This document shows, piece after piece, positions 1-8,128 of a stretch of DNA of 64,000 nt. The DNA is from Thermotoga sp. Ku-13t (lineage in GTDB: Bacteria > Thermotogota > Thermotogae > Thermotogales > DSM-5069). Under the pieces are notes generated by a model. The model ran no database searches. It had not been told where the DNA came from and was given only the letters and a program-made list of their open reading frames with translations. Each line of letters begins with the position of its first letter. Position 1 is the first letter of the stretch. Both the position numbers and the translations under genes were made by a program. The stretch spans positions 181,810-245,809 of the forward strand of contig NZ_LNFY01000009.1 of NCBI RefSeq assembly GCF_011057685.1, read 5' to 3'.

Positions 1-101
1 TCTGTCCTATCTGGTCCGTCGTTCTCTTCTACAAGCTTTCTCGGGAATTAAGATCAAAAGCAACATTCTACCGCGCAGGATTTTCATGCCTGCACCCCAA
101 C

Positions 102-1079
102 TCAATTTGATTCCGACGTGCTGGAAGGAGAAGAACACTCTTCCCAGATTTTGTTTATCTCATCCGCATGTTCCAGAAAAACTTTCAAAAGCTCCTGGGA
201 GAACTGCGCTCGGTTGGTCTTTTCGTCACCGTAGAGTATAACCTTCAAGGCTTCCTCACGGCTCACGGCTTTCTTGTAAGGTCTCTCTGAACGCAGAGCA
301 TCGTAGACGTCCACCAGACCCACAATCTGCGCCTCTATGGGGATCTCATCGCCTTTCAAACCGAAAGGATAGCCAGAACCGTCGTACCTTTCGTGGTGAT
401 AGAGGATTATGTTCCTGGCCACACTGAATCTTTCGTCGTTTTCGAAAAGGCTCGCACCTTGCACCGTGTGGGTTTTGACGATTTCGAACTCTTCTTTCGT
501 GAGTTTTCCCGGCTTGGTCAGGATCTCTTTTGGAACGAAGATCTTTCCTATATCGTGCAGCAGTGAGTACAGTTCGATTTGCCGGACCAGTTCGCTTGGA
601 AGATTGAGTTTCTCGGCTAAGAATCGAGAAAGCTTGCTCACTCTGACAACGTGCTTTCCCGTAGGTTCATCGAACTTTTCAACGATCATGTCCAGTTTTT
701 CCACGATCGCTCTGTACGCCTGTTCGATCTCATTCTCTTTTCTCTTAAGAATCTCGTAGGCTTCTTCGAGCTGGGACTGTGAGGCTTCAAGTTCGCTGTA
801 GCTGGCTTCGAGTTCCTGCATCTGTGATTCGATGATCGTGACCATGTCTGAAAGTTCGTTGATCATCATTTTGATTTCGTAAACATCATCTTCTACATGC
901 TCGAGCTCGAAGTGCCTTTTTGAAAGATAATCCTGCGCCGCCTTCGTGATCTTCTCGATGGGAGAAACCACTTTGTCCTTCAACGTCCTTCTGATCCTGC
1001 GACTGGCAAGGAAGTTCACAATGAACAGAGTTCCGAGAATACTCAGAGATGGGATGAGAGAAAAGATCAGATGCTTCAT
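102..1079 (-). CDS. HD-GYP phosphodiesterase part of a frameshifted sensor gene
   Basis: This is the C-terminal part of a membrane sensor with an HD-GYP output, a domain that hydrolyses cyclic-di-GMP. A membrane helix covers about residues 3-24, a HAMP-like and coiled-coil linker about 30-135, and the HD-GYP domain follows with HDIGK near 175-179 and the HHERYDGSGYP signature near 228-238. The ATG at 1079 is probably not a true start. In the same frame the sequence stays open upstream to at least 1190 and encodes the expected end of the sensor domain (ending GGTHVVVEHSF just before the methionine). The preceding sensor ORF, positions 1855-1148, is one frame off. The HD-GYP residues themselves are intact, so a shorter protein could still be made. 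Confidence 0.85.
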   Translation of the reverse strand: MKHLIFSLIPSLSILGTLFIVNFLASRRIRRTLKDKVVSPIEKITKAAQDYLSKRHFELEHVEDDVYEIKMMINELSDMVTIIESQMQELEASYSELEASQSQLEEAYEILKRKENEIEQAYRAIVEKLDMIVEKFDEPTGKHVVRVSKLSRFLAEKLNLPSELVRQIELYSLLHDIGKIFVPKEILTKPGKLTKEEFEIVKTHTVQGASLFENDERFSVARNIILYHHERYDGSGYPFGLKGDEIPIEAQIVGLVDVYDALRSERPYKKAVSREEALKVILYGDEKTNRAQFSQELLKVFLEHADEINKIWEECSSPSSTSESN

Positions 1080-1147
1080 GAAACTGTGTTCAACGACTAC
1101 GTGCGTTCCACCAATGGAAGCTTTGACGATGTAATGAGTTAAGCCAA

Positions 1148-1855
1148 TCAGGTGGGTCGTGACATCCTGTCTGGCCGATTTGGATTGAAGATGGCTTTGA
1201 TGCGGCCTTTCTTTGCGATGATTTGTCCTGTTTCATCCACGATGTAAGAACCGTCTGTGAGAAAGTTCTCTGCGAGACGGCTCGAAACCAGATCGATTCC
1301 AATCACGCCGAGTACCTCACCGTTTTCATCGAGTACGGCTTTCGCCACGGCGATCGCTGGCTCGTTCAGTATGGCATGCATGAAGGGCTTGACCACAACG
1401 TAAGTGTTAGGATTCTGAAGTGCGGCCTGGTACCAGGGTCGTTTCCTCGGATCGTACTCAGAACCGTAATCGTGATGCGGGTAAGAAAACATCCTTCCAT
1501 CGGTTCTTTCAAAGGCTGGATAGGCCACCAGGGGTGAGTAGCGATTGTATATTTCTTCGAGCGTTTTCAGAAGCTTTTCTTCATCCTGGAACAGATCTTT
1601 CTGCACAGCAAGAACACACAGAAGTTTGCCGAAGGAATCTATCCTGCTGGACCAGTTTTTTTCTAACTGCAACACGTGTGAAAGTTCTTGGTTGAGAAAA
1701 GATTGTTCATTCAATCTGAAGAGCGTGAAAAAGATGAGGATCGAGAGAACGCTGACGATAAGCGTTGCGAGACGAACAACGCGTTTTTCCAGAAAGTCTG
1801 CAAGTTTAGGAGGTTCACCAGATTTTTTCGAAGCTTGCCTGTTCTTCACGAACAC
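1148..1855 (-). CDS. dCache extracellular sensor domain, 5' part of the frameshifted HD-GYP gene
   Basis: The product has a basic cytoplasmic tail, a membrane helix at about residues 29-47 and then a double-Cache-type extracellular ligand-binding domain. A typical Cache signature (YDPRKRPWYQAA) lies near 135-146 and the distal Cache fold follows (VIGIDLVSS). It should continue through a second membrane helix into the HD-GYP domain at 102-1079. Instead the frame ends after SRPT, while the neighbouring frame carries the rest, which fits loss of one base somewhere in about 1150-1200. The start is GTG, ten bases after GAGGTGG. An extended -10 element lies upstream at 1879-1887. It is either a pseudogene or a sequencing indel. 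Confidence 0.8.
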   Translation of the reverse strand: MFVKNRQASKKSGEPPKLADFLEKRVVRLATLIVSVLSILIFFTLFRLNEQSFLNQELSHVLQLEKNWSSRIDSFGKLLCVLAVQKDLFQDEEKLLKTLEEIYNRYSPLVAYPAFERTDGRMFSYPHHDYGSEYDPRKRPWYQAALQNPNTYVVVKPFMHAILNEPAIAVAKAVLDENGEVLGVIGIDLVSSRLAENFLTDGSYIVDETGQIIAKKGRIKAIFNPNRPDRMSRPT

Positions 1856-1878
1856 GGTCGCGTTCCACCTCTGGGTTC

Positions 1879-1887
1879 ATTTTAGCA
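1879..1887 (-). promoter_or_regulatory. extended -10 promoter for the dCache/HD-GYP gene
   Basis: On the minus strand TGC TAAAAT forms an extended -10 element. No good -35 is present. It sits about 30 bases before the GTG at 1855 and back to back with the tRNA-Ser promoter. Confidence 0.5.
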
Positions 1888-1906
1888 TACCACTGGAAAA
1901 AGGCAC

Positions 1907-1936
1907 TTCCACAATCCGGGTCGGATGTGATATAAA
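1907..1936 (+). promoter_or_regulatory. promoter of tRNA-Ser(GGA)
   Basis: TTCCAC and TATAAA hexamers are separated by 18 bases, and the -10 ends 22 bases before the tRNA 5' end. Confidence 0.55.
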
Positions 1937-1958
1937 TAAAAATGCAGAGGATCGGATA

Positions 1959-2049
1959 GGAGAGGTGGCCGAGCGGACTAAGGCGCACGCCTGGAGAGCG
2001 TGTGGTGGTCAAAAGCCACCCGTGGGTTCAAATCCCACCCTCTCCGCCA
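1959..2049 (+). tRNA. tRNA-Ser, anticodon GGA
   Basis: A class II tRNA folds here. The acceptor arm GGAGAGG pairs with CCTCTCC, the discriminator is G, and the 3' CCA is encoded. The anticodon stem CACGC/GCGTG encloses loop CTGGAGA, giving anticodon GGA, which reads UCC and UCU. A long variable arm (GTGGTGGTC...GCCACC) and the T-arm GGGTTCAAATCCC follow. It has its own promoter and is followed at once by an intrinsic terminator. Confidence 0.97.
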
Positions 2050-2052
2050 GGT

Positions 2053-2076
2053 ACCGGGACGTCTGTCCCGGTTTTT
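2053..2076 (+). terminator. intrinsic terminator after tRNA-Ser
   Basis: The perfect stem ACCGGGAC/GTCCCGGT with a four-base GTCT loop is followed by a T run. It separates the tRNA from rimP, so rimP-nusA-fur must rely on read-through or on an unrecognised promoter. Confidence 0.85.
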
Positions 2077-2097
2077 CAGTAGTAAGGAGGCATTCGT

Positions 2098-2541
2098 ATG
2101 GACGTGCTGGACAGTATCAGACCCGAGATCGAGAAGATCTTGCAGAACATGGGCCTTGAACTTTTCGACATCTCTTTCAGGAAGGAGCGCGGCCGCTGGG
2201 TGCTCAGGATCGTCATCGACGATCCGAACGGATACGTCAGCATATCGCAGTGCGAGAGTGTATCTGTGAAGGTGTCCGATTATCTGGACCGCGAAGATCC
2301 CATTCCGCACAGTTACGTGCTCGAAGTTTCATCGCCTGGACTGGACAGACCGCTCCGGGGTCTGAACGATTACAGAAGGTTCGTCGGAAGACTCGCGAGG
2401 TTCTGGTTGACGGATGGTCAGGTGCATGTGGGCAGGATCGAGAGTGCGGAGGAAAGCCGGATCGTTTTGGACGTGTCTGGGGAGAAGGTTACGTTCAGGC
2501 CCGAGGATGTGAAACGCAGTCGGCTCGAAGTCGAATTTTAG
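2098..2541 (+). CDS. rimP: ribosome maturation factor RimP
   Basis: RimP is a cytoplasmic factor for 30S subunit maturation. The 147-residue length is normal for the family. The N-terminal alpha/beta domain contains the typical segment ending in IDDPNGYVSISQCESVS, followed by the family signature YVLEVSSPGLDRPL near residues 73-86, and a C-terminal SH3-like barrel. An AAGGAGG ribosome site precedes the ATG. The stop codon TAG overlaps the ribosome site of nusA, the classical rimP-nusA arrangement. Confidence 0.97.
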   Translation: MDVLDSIRPEIEKILQNMGLELFDISFRKERGRWVLRIVIDDPNGYVSISQCESVSVKVSDYLDREDPIPHSYVLEVSSPGLDRPLRGLNDYRRFVGRLARFWLTDGQVHVGRIESAEESRIVLDVSGEKVTFRPEDVKRSRLEVEF

Positions 2542-2553
2542 GAGGTGGCGATC

Positions 2554-3588
2554 ATGAACCTGAACCTTCTTGAAGCCCTAGAACAGCTTGAGGAAGAAAA
2601 GGGCATCTCGAAAGATGAAGTGATAGAAATCCTGGAAAAAGCGCTGGTGAGCGCTTACAGGAAGAACTTCGGTACGAGCAAGAACGTCGAGGTCAAGATA
2701 GACAGAATGACCGGAGACATACAGCTCTATCAGGTTTTCGACGTGGTGGAGAACGTGACTGACGAGCTGACTCAGATGAGTCTTGAAGAAGCGCGAAAGC
2801 TCGATCCTCTGGCAGACATCGGGAAGAAAGTCTACAAGAGGATAAACGTCAAGGAGTTCGGCAGGATCGCGGCGCAGACCGCCAAGCAGGTGTTGATACA
2901 GAGAATAAGAGAACTCGAGAAGGAAAGACAGTACGAGCATTACTCCGCGCTCGCCGGTGACGTGACCACCTGCGAAGCGATACGTGTCACACCGGACTGG
3001 GCCGATATCAGGGTGGGAAAGCTCGAGACGAGACTTTTGAAGAGAGACTGGATCCCTGGTGAGACGATCAGGCCGGGCGATCTGATAAAGGTTTACATCG
3101 TGGACGTGGTGAAGGACAAGAAAGGTCCGAAGATACTGGTGAGCCGGACTGTCCCTGAGTTCGTCACAGGTCTTCTCAAGCTTGAGGTTCCAGAGGTGGA
3201 GAACGGAATCGTTCAGGTGAAGGCCATCGCGAGGGAACCCGGTGTTCGCACCAAGGTGGGTGTGGTTTCGACCAACCCGCAGGTGGATCCCGTCGGTGCG
3301 TGCATCGGAGAAGGCGGAAGCAGGATCGCTGCGGTGTTGAGAGAACTCAAGGGTGAAAAGGTCGATGTGTTCAAATGGAGTGACGATCCGAAACAGCTCA
3401 TCGCGAACGCGCTCGCGCCTGCTTCGGTTGTGAGCGTCGAAATCCTTGATTCGGAGAGGAAGGCGGCCAGAGTCCTGGTACCACCGACGCAGCTGTCACT
3501 GGCGATCGGTAAGGGTGGACAGAACGCCAGGCTGGCGGCGAAAGTGACCGGGTGGAAGATAGACATAAAGCCCGTCATGAACGTGTGA
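2554..3588 (+). CDS. nusA: transcription termination/antitermination factor NusA
   Basis: NusA binds RNA polymerase and nascent RNA and modulates pausing, termination and antitermination. The 344-residue product has the N-terminal polymerase-binding domain (about 1-125), an S1 domain (about 130-200) and two KH domains (about 205-344; IGEGGSRIAAVLREL and IGKGGQNARLAA). It lacks the C-terminal acidic repeats of proteobacterial NusA. A GTG at 2545 is also in frame but lies inside the AGGAGGT ribosome site, so the ATG at 2554 is the better start. It lies directly behind rimP. Confidence 0.96.
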   Translation: MNLNLLEALEQLEEEKGISKDEVIEILEKALVSAYRKNFGTSKNVEVKIDRMTGDIQLYQVFDVVENVTDELTQMSLEEARKLDPLADIGKKVYKRINVKEFGRIAAQTAKQVLIQRIRELEKERQYEHYSALAGDVTTCEAIRVTPDWADIRVGKLETRLLKRDWIPGETIRPGDLIKVYIVDVVKDKKGPKILVSRTVPEFVTGLLKLEVPEVENGIVQVKAIAREPGVRTKVGVVSTNPQVDPVGACIGEGGSRIAAVLRELKGEKVDVFKWSDDPKQLIANALAPASVVSVEILDSERKAARVLVPPTQLSLAIGKGGQNARLAAKVTGWKIDIKPVMNV

Positions 3589-3601
3589 GGGGAGGTAAAA
3601 C

Positions 3602-4063
3602 ATGCTCTACGAATCGCTGAGAAAAGAATTGAGATCGAGGAAGTATAGAATGACTGCTCAGAGAGAGATCGTGTTGAGGGTCTTTGCCGAATCCGGTGAA
3701 AGGCATCTCGGCGCGGAGGATGTGTACAGGAAACTGCTGGAGAAGAGATACAGAATAAGCAAGGCGACCGTTTATAGAACCGTGGAGCTTTTGAGCAAAC
3801 TTGGTTTCTTGAGAAGGCTCGAGTTCGGTGAAGGCGTGTACCGCTACGAACTGGCCGCGCCGGATGCGGAGACGGTGCACCAGCACGTGATATGCAAAAG
3901 CTGTGGCGAAGTGCTGGAGATAGATGAGCAGCTCGTCAAGCAACTGGTGAAGAACGTTGAAAAACAAACAGGCTACACCGTGACGGATTACGATGTGAAG
4001 TTCTTCGGGCTCTGCCCGAAGTGCCAGAGTAAAAACAAAAGCAACGCGGAGGAGATCGAATAA
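3602..4063 (+). CDS. fur: Fur-family metal-responsive repressor
   Basis: This 153-residue protein has the Fur layout: a winged-helix DNA-binding domain at residues 1-85 (recognition segment ISKATVYRTVELLSKLG) and a dimerisation/metal domain after it. Structural zinc ligands are visible as CKSC (98, 101) and CPKC (138, 141), with the histidines of HQH near 93-95. It may sense iron or peroxide (PerR type); the sequence alone does not settle this. GGGGAGG precedes the ATG, 13 bases after nusA. Its last 76 bases overlap the 3' end of comEC on the other strand. Confidence 0.9.
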   Translation: MLYESLRKELRSRKYRMTAQREIVLRVFAESGERHLGAEDVYRKLLEKRYRISKATVYRTVELLSKLGFLRRLEFGEGVYRYELAAPDAETVHQHVICKSCGEVLEIDEQLVKQLVKNVEKQTGYTVTDYDVKFFGLCPKCQSKNKSNAEEIE

Positions 4064-5289
4064 AGCACGAAGTTACCAGACAGGTTCAAAAACTTCGAGG
4101 ACAGATCTATCAATCCCTGCAGAGACCAGAACAGGGGTGTGGCGCCGCGGATCAGCATGGCTGCGGCGCTCTGTAGATTCATCGTGAGCAGGAACATGAC
4201 GAGGACACACGCCCACAGGATCAATGTGGCGATCAGAATAGCTGGGATGCTGAACAGCGGGGCGAAGAGGTTCAACGTGGAAAAGAGTAGCAGAAACGGT
4301 GCCACGCCCGCAAGGGCGAGCAGGGAGATCAGAAGATTCTTGATCGCACCGTTCAGTTCCTTCAACCTCTCCTGGATCGCGACGAGGGTTGCGGCGGCTG
4401 AATAGCTCATAAGAAAAGATGGAGACAGAACCACGAAAGGTTCGAACAGAAGGTTCATCGTCGCAACCAGGCCTAGCAAATTCAACGGTTCTATGGGATA
4501 ATCGATCAGTCTGAAGAGGTTCCACACCGCCAGCATCGTCGCAGCCCTGAGCGCCGATGGAGAAGGTCCCGTCATGAGCGCGAACATGAAGGTCAACAGT
4601 GTAGACAGTGATCTGCGCACGAAGAGGCTGTGGGTGAAGAGCGATACGAGTAAATCGAACAGTGTGTAAACGATCCCAACGTGCAATCCAGAAACCGCAA
4701 ACAGGTGTGCCAGGCCACTCTTCCTCACCCTCTCAGCCTGGGACGCATCGAAGGAAGGATCCGAAAAGACGAGCGTGGAGAGCTGTTCGGCATAGTCTGG
4801 AACGCTCTCTTGAAAGAAATCGACGATCCTTCTTTTGAAGTCGATCAGCTTCGAATGGAGTTTCTCGAAACCTTCGTTTCCGTATCTCGTCGATGAACCG
4901 AAGTCTGCCTTCATCACCAGCGAGGGATAGGCGAACTGAAAACCGAGTCTTCCAACGGCATAGAATTTCTCGCCTGCCCGAATACCTTCGCTGTAGATTT
5001 TCACACTGTGCAGAATCTTCTTCCACTCGCCGTTCGAGAAGCCCTTGACGTTCGTGGCGATCACGTAGTTCGGCCTTTCCATCGTGGCGTAGCCCACGAT
5101 CTCGCAAGGTCCACTGATTCTCTGTATCGATGCGAGGAAGTTTCCAAGGCAGAAAAAGATGGCAAAGACGATCAGATGCCTCTTCTTGAAGAGCGACAAC
5201 AAGGCTGCCAAAAGAGTTAAAGGAAAGACTGGGGAGAGGATCACCCCAGTCGATAAACCGACGAACGCTGTGAGCCAGAAGAATTTCAT
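3988..5289 (-). CDS. comEC: ComEC/Rec2-type DNA uptake channel protein
   Basis: ComEC-type proteins form the inner-membrane channel for single-stranded DNA during natural transformation. This 433-residue version has an N-terminal hydrophobic region, a soluble OB-like segment (about 60-150) and a competence domain with many membrane helices. The competence domain carries the diagnostic HLFAVSGLHVGI motif near residue 190. It lacks the C-terminal metallo-beta-lactamase domain found in longer homologues. The start overlaps the apgM stop codon by four bases. A dprA gene also occurs in this window, so transformation is plausible. Confidence 0.88.
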   Translation of the reverse strand: MKFFWLTAFVGLSTGVILSPVFPLTLLAALLSLFKKRHLIVFAIFFCLGNFLASIQRISGPCEIVGYATMERPNYVIATNVKGFSNGEWKKILHSVKIYSEGIRAGEKFYAVGRLGFQFAYPSLVMKADFGSSTRYGNEGFEKLHSKLIDFKRRIVDFFQESVPDYAEQLSTLVFSDPSFDASQAERVRKSGLAHLFAVSGLHVGIVYTLFDLLVSLFTHSLFVRRSLSTLLTFMFALMTGPSPSALRAATMLAVWNLFRLIDYPIEPLNLLGLVATMNLLFEPFVVLSPSFLMSYSAAATLVAIQERLKELNGAIKNLLISLLALAGVAPFLLLFSTLNLFAPLFSIPAILIATLILWACVLVMFLLTMNLQSAAAMLIRGATPLFWSLQGLIDLSSKFLNLSGNFVLYSISSALLLFLLWHFGQSPKNFTS

Positions 5290-6494
5290 GCACCGAATTT
5301 TTCAAGCCTGAGCGCGTGTGCAAGCACCAGTCCCATCACGTCGACGGCGTAGATCGTTCCCAGACTCCCCCTGGCGCACTCGAATTCATCGAACGCGTTG
5401 CTCAGTCCTCTCCTCGTGTACCTCGAGTGGATCATCAGTGGTACGGGATGCCAGCTGTGCGCCTTCAGAGCCACCGGAGTGGAATGATCGCCCGTGACGA
5501 CGAACACGTCCGGCTTGAGCTCCAGCAGTGTCGGCAAGGCCTCATCGACCTCTTCGATGACGTGCACCTTCCCTTCGTAGTTACCGTCCTCTCCGTAGGA
5601 ATCCGTTTTTTTAACATGCACGTAGAAGAAATCGTAGTCGTTCCACACCTGTTTCAAAGTCTCGAACTCTTCTTTCACGGTGTTGCCCGTCTGAACGATT
5701 TGCATCCCGATGAGCTTCGCTATGCCTCTGTACATGGGGTATGTGGCGATCGCGGCGGCCTTCAGTTTGTAGACTTCCGGAAATTGTGGAAGCTTTGGAT
5801 ACTTCGAAAATCCTCTCATGAGGGCGCAGTTCATTTTCGGCTCGTCCGAGAGCACTCTTCTTATCTCATCGAGCAGTTTGTTCACGATGAGCGCAGTTTT
5901 CTCCGCCTCCTTCGCCAAAGCCTGCGTGTAGACGAAGGGTTTTCCCTCTTTCTGCGGGTCCGCATCGCTCAGCCTGTCGTCCAGTTCTTCGCCCGTGAGC
6001 TTCACCACGAACCTGTGCTCTTTTCCTGGGTAGAACGAGACCTTCACATCTTCGATGGACTGGATCGCTTTTGCCAGCTTCTTAACGACCTTCGAGCTTT
6101 CCTCCGTTGAAGGTCTGCCTGCCCTGCGATCGACGACGATATTCTCCCTGATCGTGGCGAAGTTCGCCCTCGCTACGACGTCCTTCTCACCCACCGGCAC
6201 GTCCGAACCGAGCGCTTCGAGTATGCCACGACCGATCTGGTACTTCACAGGATCGTAACCGAACAGTGCGAGGTGTCCCGGACCGCTTCCCGGTGTGATA
6301 CCGTGCATAACGGGGATCGTTTGACCGAGGTCCGATTCCTTCGCGAGCCTGTCGAGGTTAGGTTTTCTCGCGGCCTGAAGTGGTGTTTTACCGTTCTCTG
6401 CCGGGATGTCTCCCACTCCGTCCATGACAAGCAGAACGATCTTGGTGTTCGCAGCCTGAACCAGCTCACTCAGAAGTTGCTGTCTGTCGTACAC
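5286..6494 (-). CDS. apgM: cofactor-independent phosphoglycerate mutase, archaeal type
   Basis: ApgM interconverts 3- and 2-phosphoglycerate in glycolysis and belongs to the alkaline phosphatase superfamily. The 402-residue product has the metal motif VLLVMDGVGD near the start, GITPGSGPGHLALFGYDP, and the C-terminal metal ligands GDHSTP and KAHSWHPVP. A longer frame opens at 6527, but the GTG at 6494 sits behind TGGAGGTGATAAG and matches the usual family N-terminus. The start overlaps the end of the TPR gene by 25 bases, which suggests translational coupling. Confidence 0.95.
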   Translation of the reverse strand: MYDRQQLLSELVQAANTKIVLLVMDGVGDIPAENGKTPLQAARKPNLDRLAKESDLGQTIPVMHGITPGSGPGHLALFGYDPVKYQIGRGILEALGSDVPVGEKDVVARANFATIRENIVVDRRAGRPSTEESSKVVKKLAKAIQSIEDVKVSFYPGKEHRFVVKLTGEELDDRLSDADPQKEGKPFVYTQALAKEAEKTALIVNKLLDEIRRVLSDEPKMNCALMRGFSKYPKLPQFPEVYKLKAAAIATYPMYRGIAKLIGMQIVQTGNTVKEEFETLKQVWNDYDFFYVHVKKTDSYGEDGNYEGKVHVIEEVDEALPTLLELKPDVFVVTGDHSTPVALKAHSWHPVPLMIHSRYTRRGLSNAFDEFECARGSLGTIYAVDVMGLVLAHALRLEKFGA

Positions 6495-8128
6495 CTTATC
6501 ACCTCCAGAACGCTGGTAGAAAGACATTTCAGATTTTCATCCTTCATTGTGGTCACCTCATCGAGGGTTGGATCGGTTGATAGAACCTTCAGCAGTGTGA
6601 GGAACAGTCCGCTCGCTGTCGTGAAATCTCTGTTCTCTATCTCTTCGAGGGAGAAGGTTTCATCTTCGATCTGGGAGACTTTCCTCGCGAATTCCCAGTG
6701 GTACTCCTGAAGATCGTGCACCACATCGCTGATGTAAGATTCCAGATCGAATTCTGCATGAACCCCCACGTGCATCAAAAGCCTTGTCAGGGCTATCGCA
6801 ACGGCGAGCATGATGCCACTTGAGCAGAACGCGACCACCGCTCTGGTGACGTTCTTCTCCATCTGAACGGGATCTTCACTGCTTGCCAGGGCAACGGCGA
6901 GCAGGAATTTCACCCAGTTCGCATCGTCGATCTGCTCGTCCTGCATGGTCAAAAGGCCCTGCTTTATCATTCTCGCTCTCTCGCTGTCTGGAAACACGAA
7001 CGCGAGTCTCTGAAGGTTCAGCTCCCCCCGAACCATACACTTTTCGATCTTCGAAACCATCTCTTCAACGCACGCTGAGGACTTCAATCTGCCTTTCCAG
7101 AGCTTCAAAAAGTCGATCAACTCGTGGGCTTTGGTCTTGAACTGTTCTGGTACGTTCTCGAGCAATTCGATGGCCTTCTTTCTGTCAACGAAGAATGTGA
7201 GCAGTGCCCTGTTGTACTGGATGAAGGCCTCGTCGCTCAAGTTGCACGCTCTGTCTATCTGTTCTTTAGCTTCTTCGTAGAAGCCGAGCCGTCTGAGACA
7301 CAGCGCGTACTCGTTGAGCAGCACAGGATCTTCGGGGTTTTTCTCGATCAGCTTTTTGAAGATCTGCAACGCTTCGAAGTGCTTTCCGAGCCTCGAGAGT
7401 GTGTGGGTGAGGTTGAAGGCGCTTTCCAGATCCTCACTGTTCAACTCTAAGGCCTTCTTGAGTGCTTTCTCCGCCATGGAGTATTTCTGGAGCATGTTGC
7501 ACGCGACGCCCAGTCTTGCATGCGCGAGGTGGAAATTTGGGTCTTTCTGCGCGGCAACCTGGTAGAAATCACATGCGATCTTCGTTTCTCCCATCTCCAG
7601 ATAACAATCGCCAATCCTCACGACGGGCAAGAGGAACTGCTGGTCGAGCTCGTAAGCCTTCTGGTATTCTTCTATGGCATCTTCGAATTCTTTTCTGGCA
7701 CGTAGGATGTTCCCGAGTTCGTAGTGTGCGAGCGCGAAGTTTGGATTTCTCGAAATGCACGATCTCAGACAGATCTCCGCCATCTCGAACTCCCGTTTCT
7801 TGACGTAGATCAATCCTTTGAAGAAGTCGTACCTGTAATCCTTCGAGATCTTCCTAGCCCGCTCGACGTAGTCGTTCGCTGTGTCCAGATCGTCCACGTT
7901 CAGGGCGGCTTTCACTTTTTCGTAGTAGAAGTAGAGTAGGTAAGATTCGTAGTACGGATCCTTCGAGACGCTGTACTGCGCCTCGAGCCCGCGAACGATC
8001 ACGTCCAATGGTATTCGATCTTGATCCACGATCAAAGGCAAATCTTCGGCGAGAACCGGCAGCTTTATGGGAAGGTTCAGCTGTTTGGCACGGTCAGGTT
8101 TGAGCGGAAGATAGACTATCGCCTTTAT
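6470..8128 (-). CDS. tetratricopeptide-repeat protein with probable AUA start
   Basis: The protein is built of tetratricopeptide repeats over roughly residues 60-330 (for example AHYELGNILRARKEFEDAIE), with a helical C-terminal region; partners are unknown. The first conventional start codon is the TTG at 8041, which has no ribosome site. The frame is protein-like further upstream (KIKAIVYLPLKP), and an AGGAGGTG sits nine bases before an in-frame ATA at 8128. An ATC at 8134 is the alternative. The extension gives about 552 residues instead of 523. The start lies inside the 3' end of ylqF in another frame, and the end overlaps apgM. Confidence 0.75.
   Translation of the reverse strand: MKAIVYLPLKPDRAKQLNLPIKLPVLAEDLPLIVDQDRIPLDVIVRGLEAQYSVSKDPYYESYLLYFYYEKVKAALNVDDLDTANDYVERARKISKDYRYDFFKGLIYVKKREFEMAEICLRSCISRNPNFALAHYELGNILRARKEFEDAIEEYQKAYELDQQFLLPVVRIGDCYLEMGETKIACDFYQVAAQKDPNFHLAHARLGVACNMLQKYSMAEKALKKALELNSEDLESAFNLTHTLSRLGKHFEALQIFKKLIEKNPEDPVLLNEYALCLRRLGFYEEAKEQIDRACNLSDEAFIQYNRALLTFFVDRKKAIELLENVPEQFKTKAHELIDFLKLWKGRLKSSACVEEMVSKIEKCMVRGELNLQRLAFVFPDSERARMIKQGLLTMQDEQIDDANWVKFLLAVALASSEDPVQMEKNVTRAVVAFCSSGIMLAVAIALTRLLMHVGVHAEFDLESYISDVVHDLQEYHWEFARKVSQIEDETFSLEEIENRDFTTASGLFLTLLKVLSTDPTLDEVTTMKDENLKCLSTSVLEVIRCTTDSNF

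Noticed and set aside
1-101. Possible start of a gene at 88 (minus strand, MKILRGRMLLLILIP) at the window edge
   Set aside because: It has a fair ribosome site and a hydrophobic start, but the frame stops within 27 codons before the edge; too little sequence to support a gene.
5316-6110. 264-codon open frame on the plus strand
   Set aside because: It is wholly antisense to apgM, has no ribosome site or family resemblance, and is rich in H, R, V and L as expected for a shadow frame.
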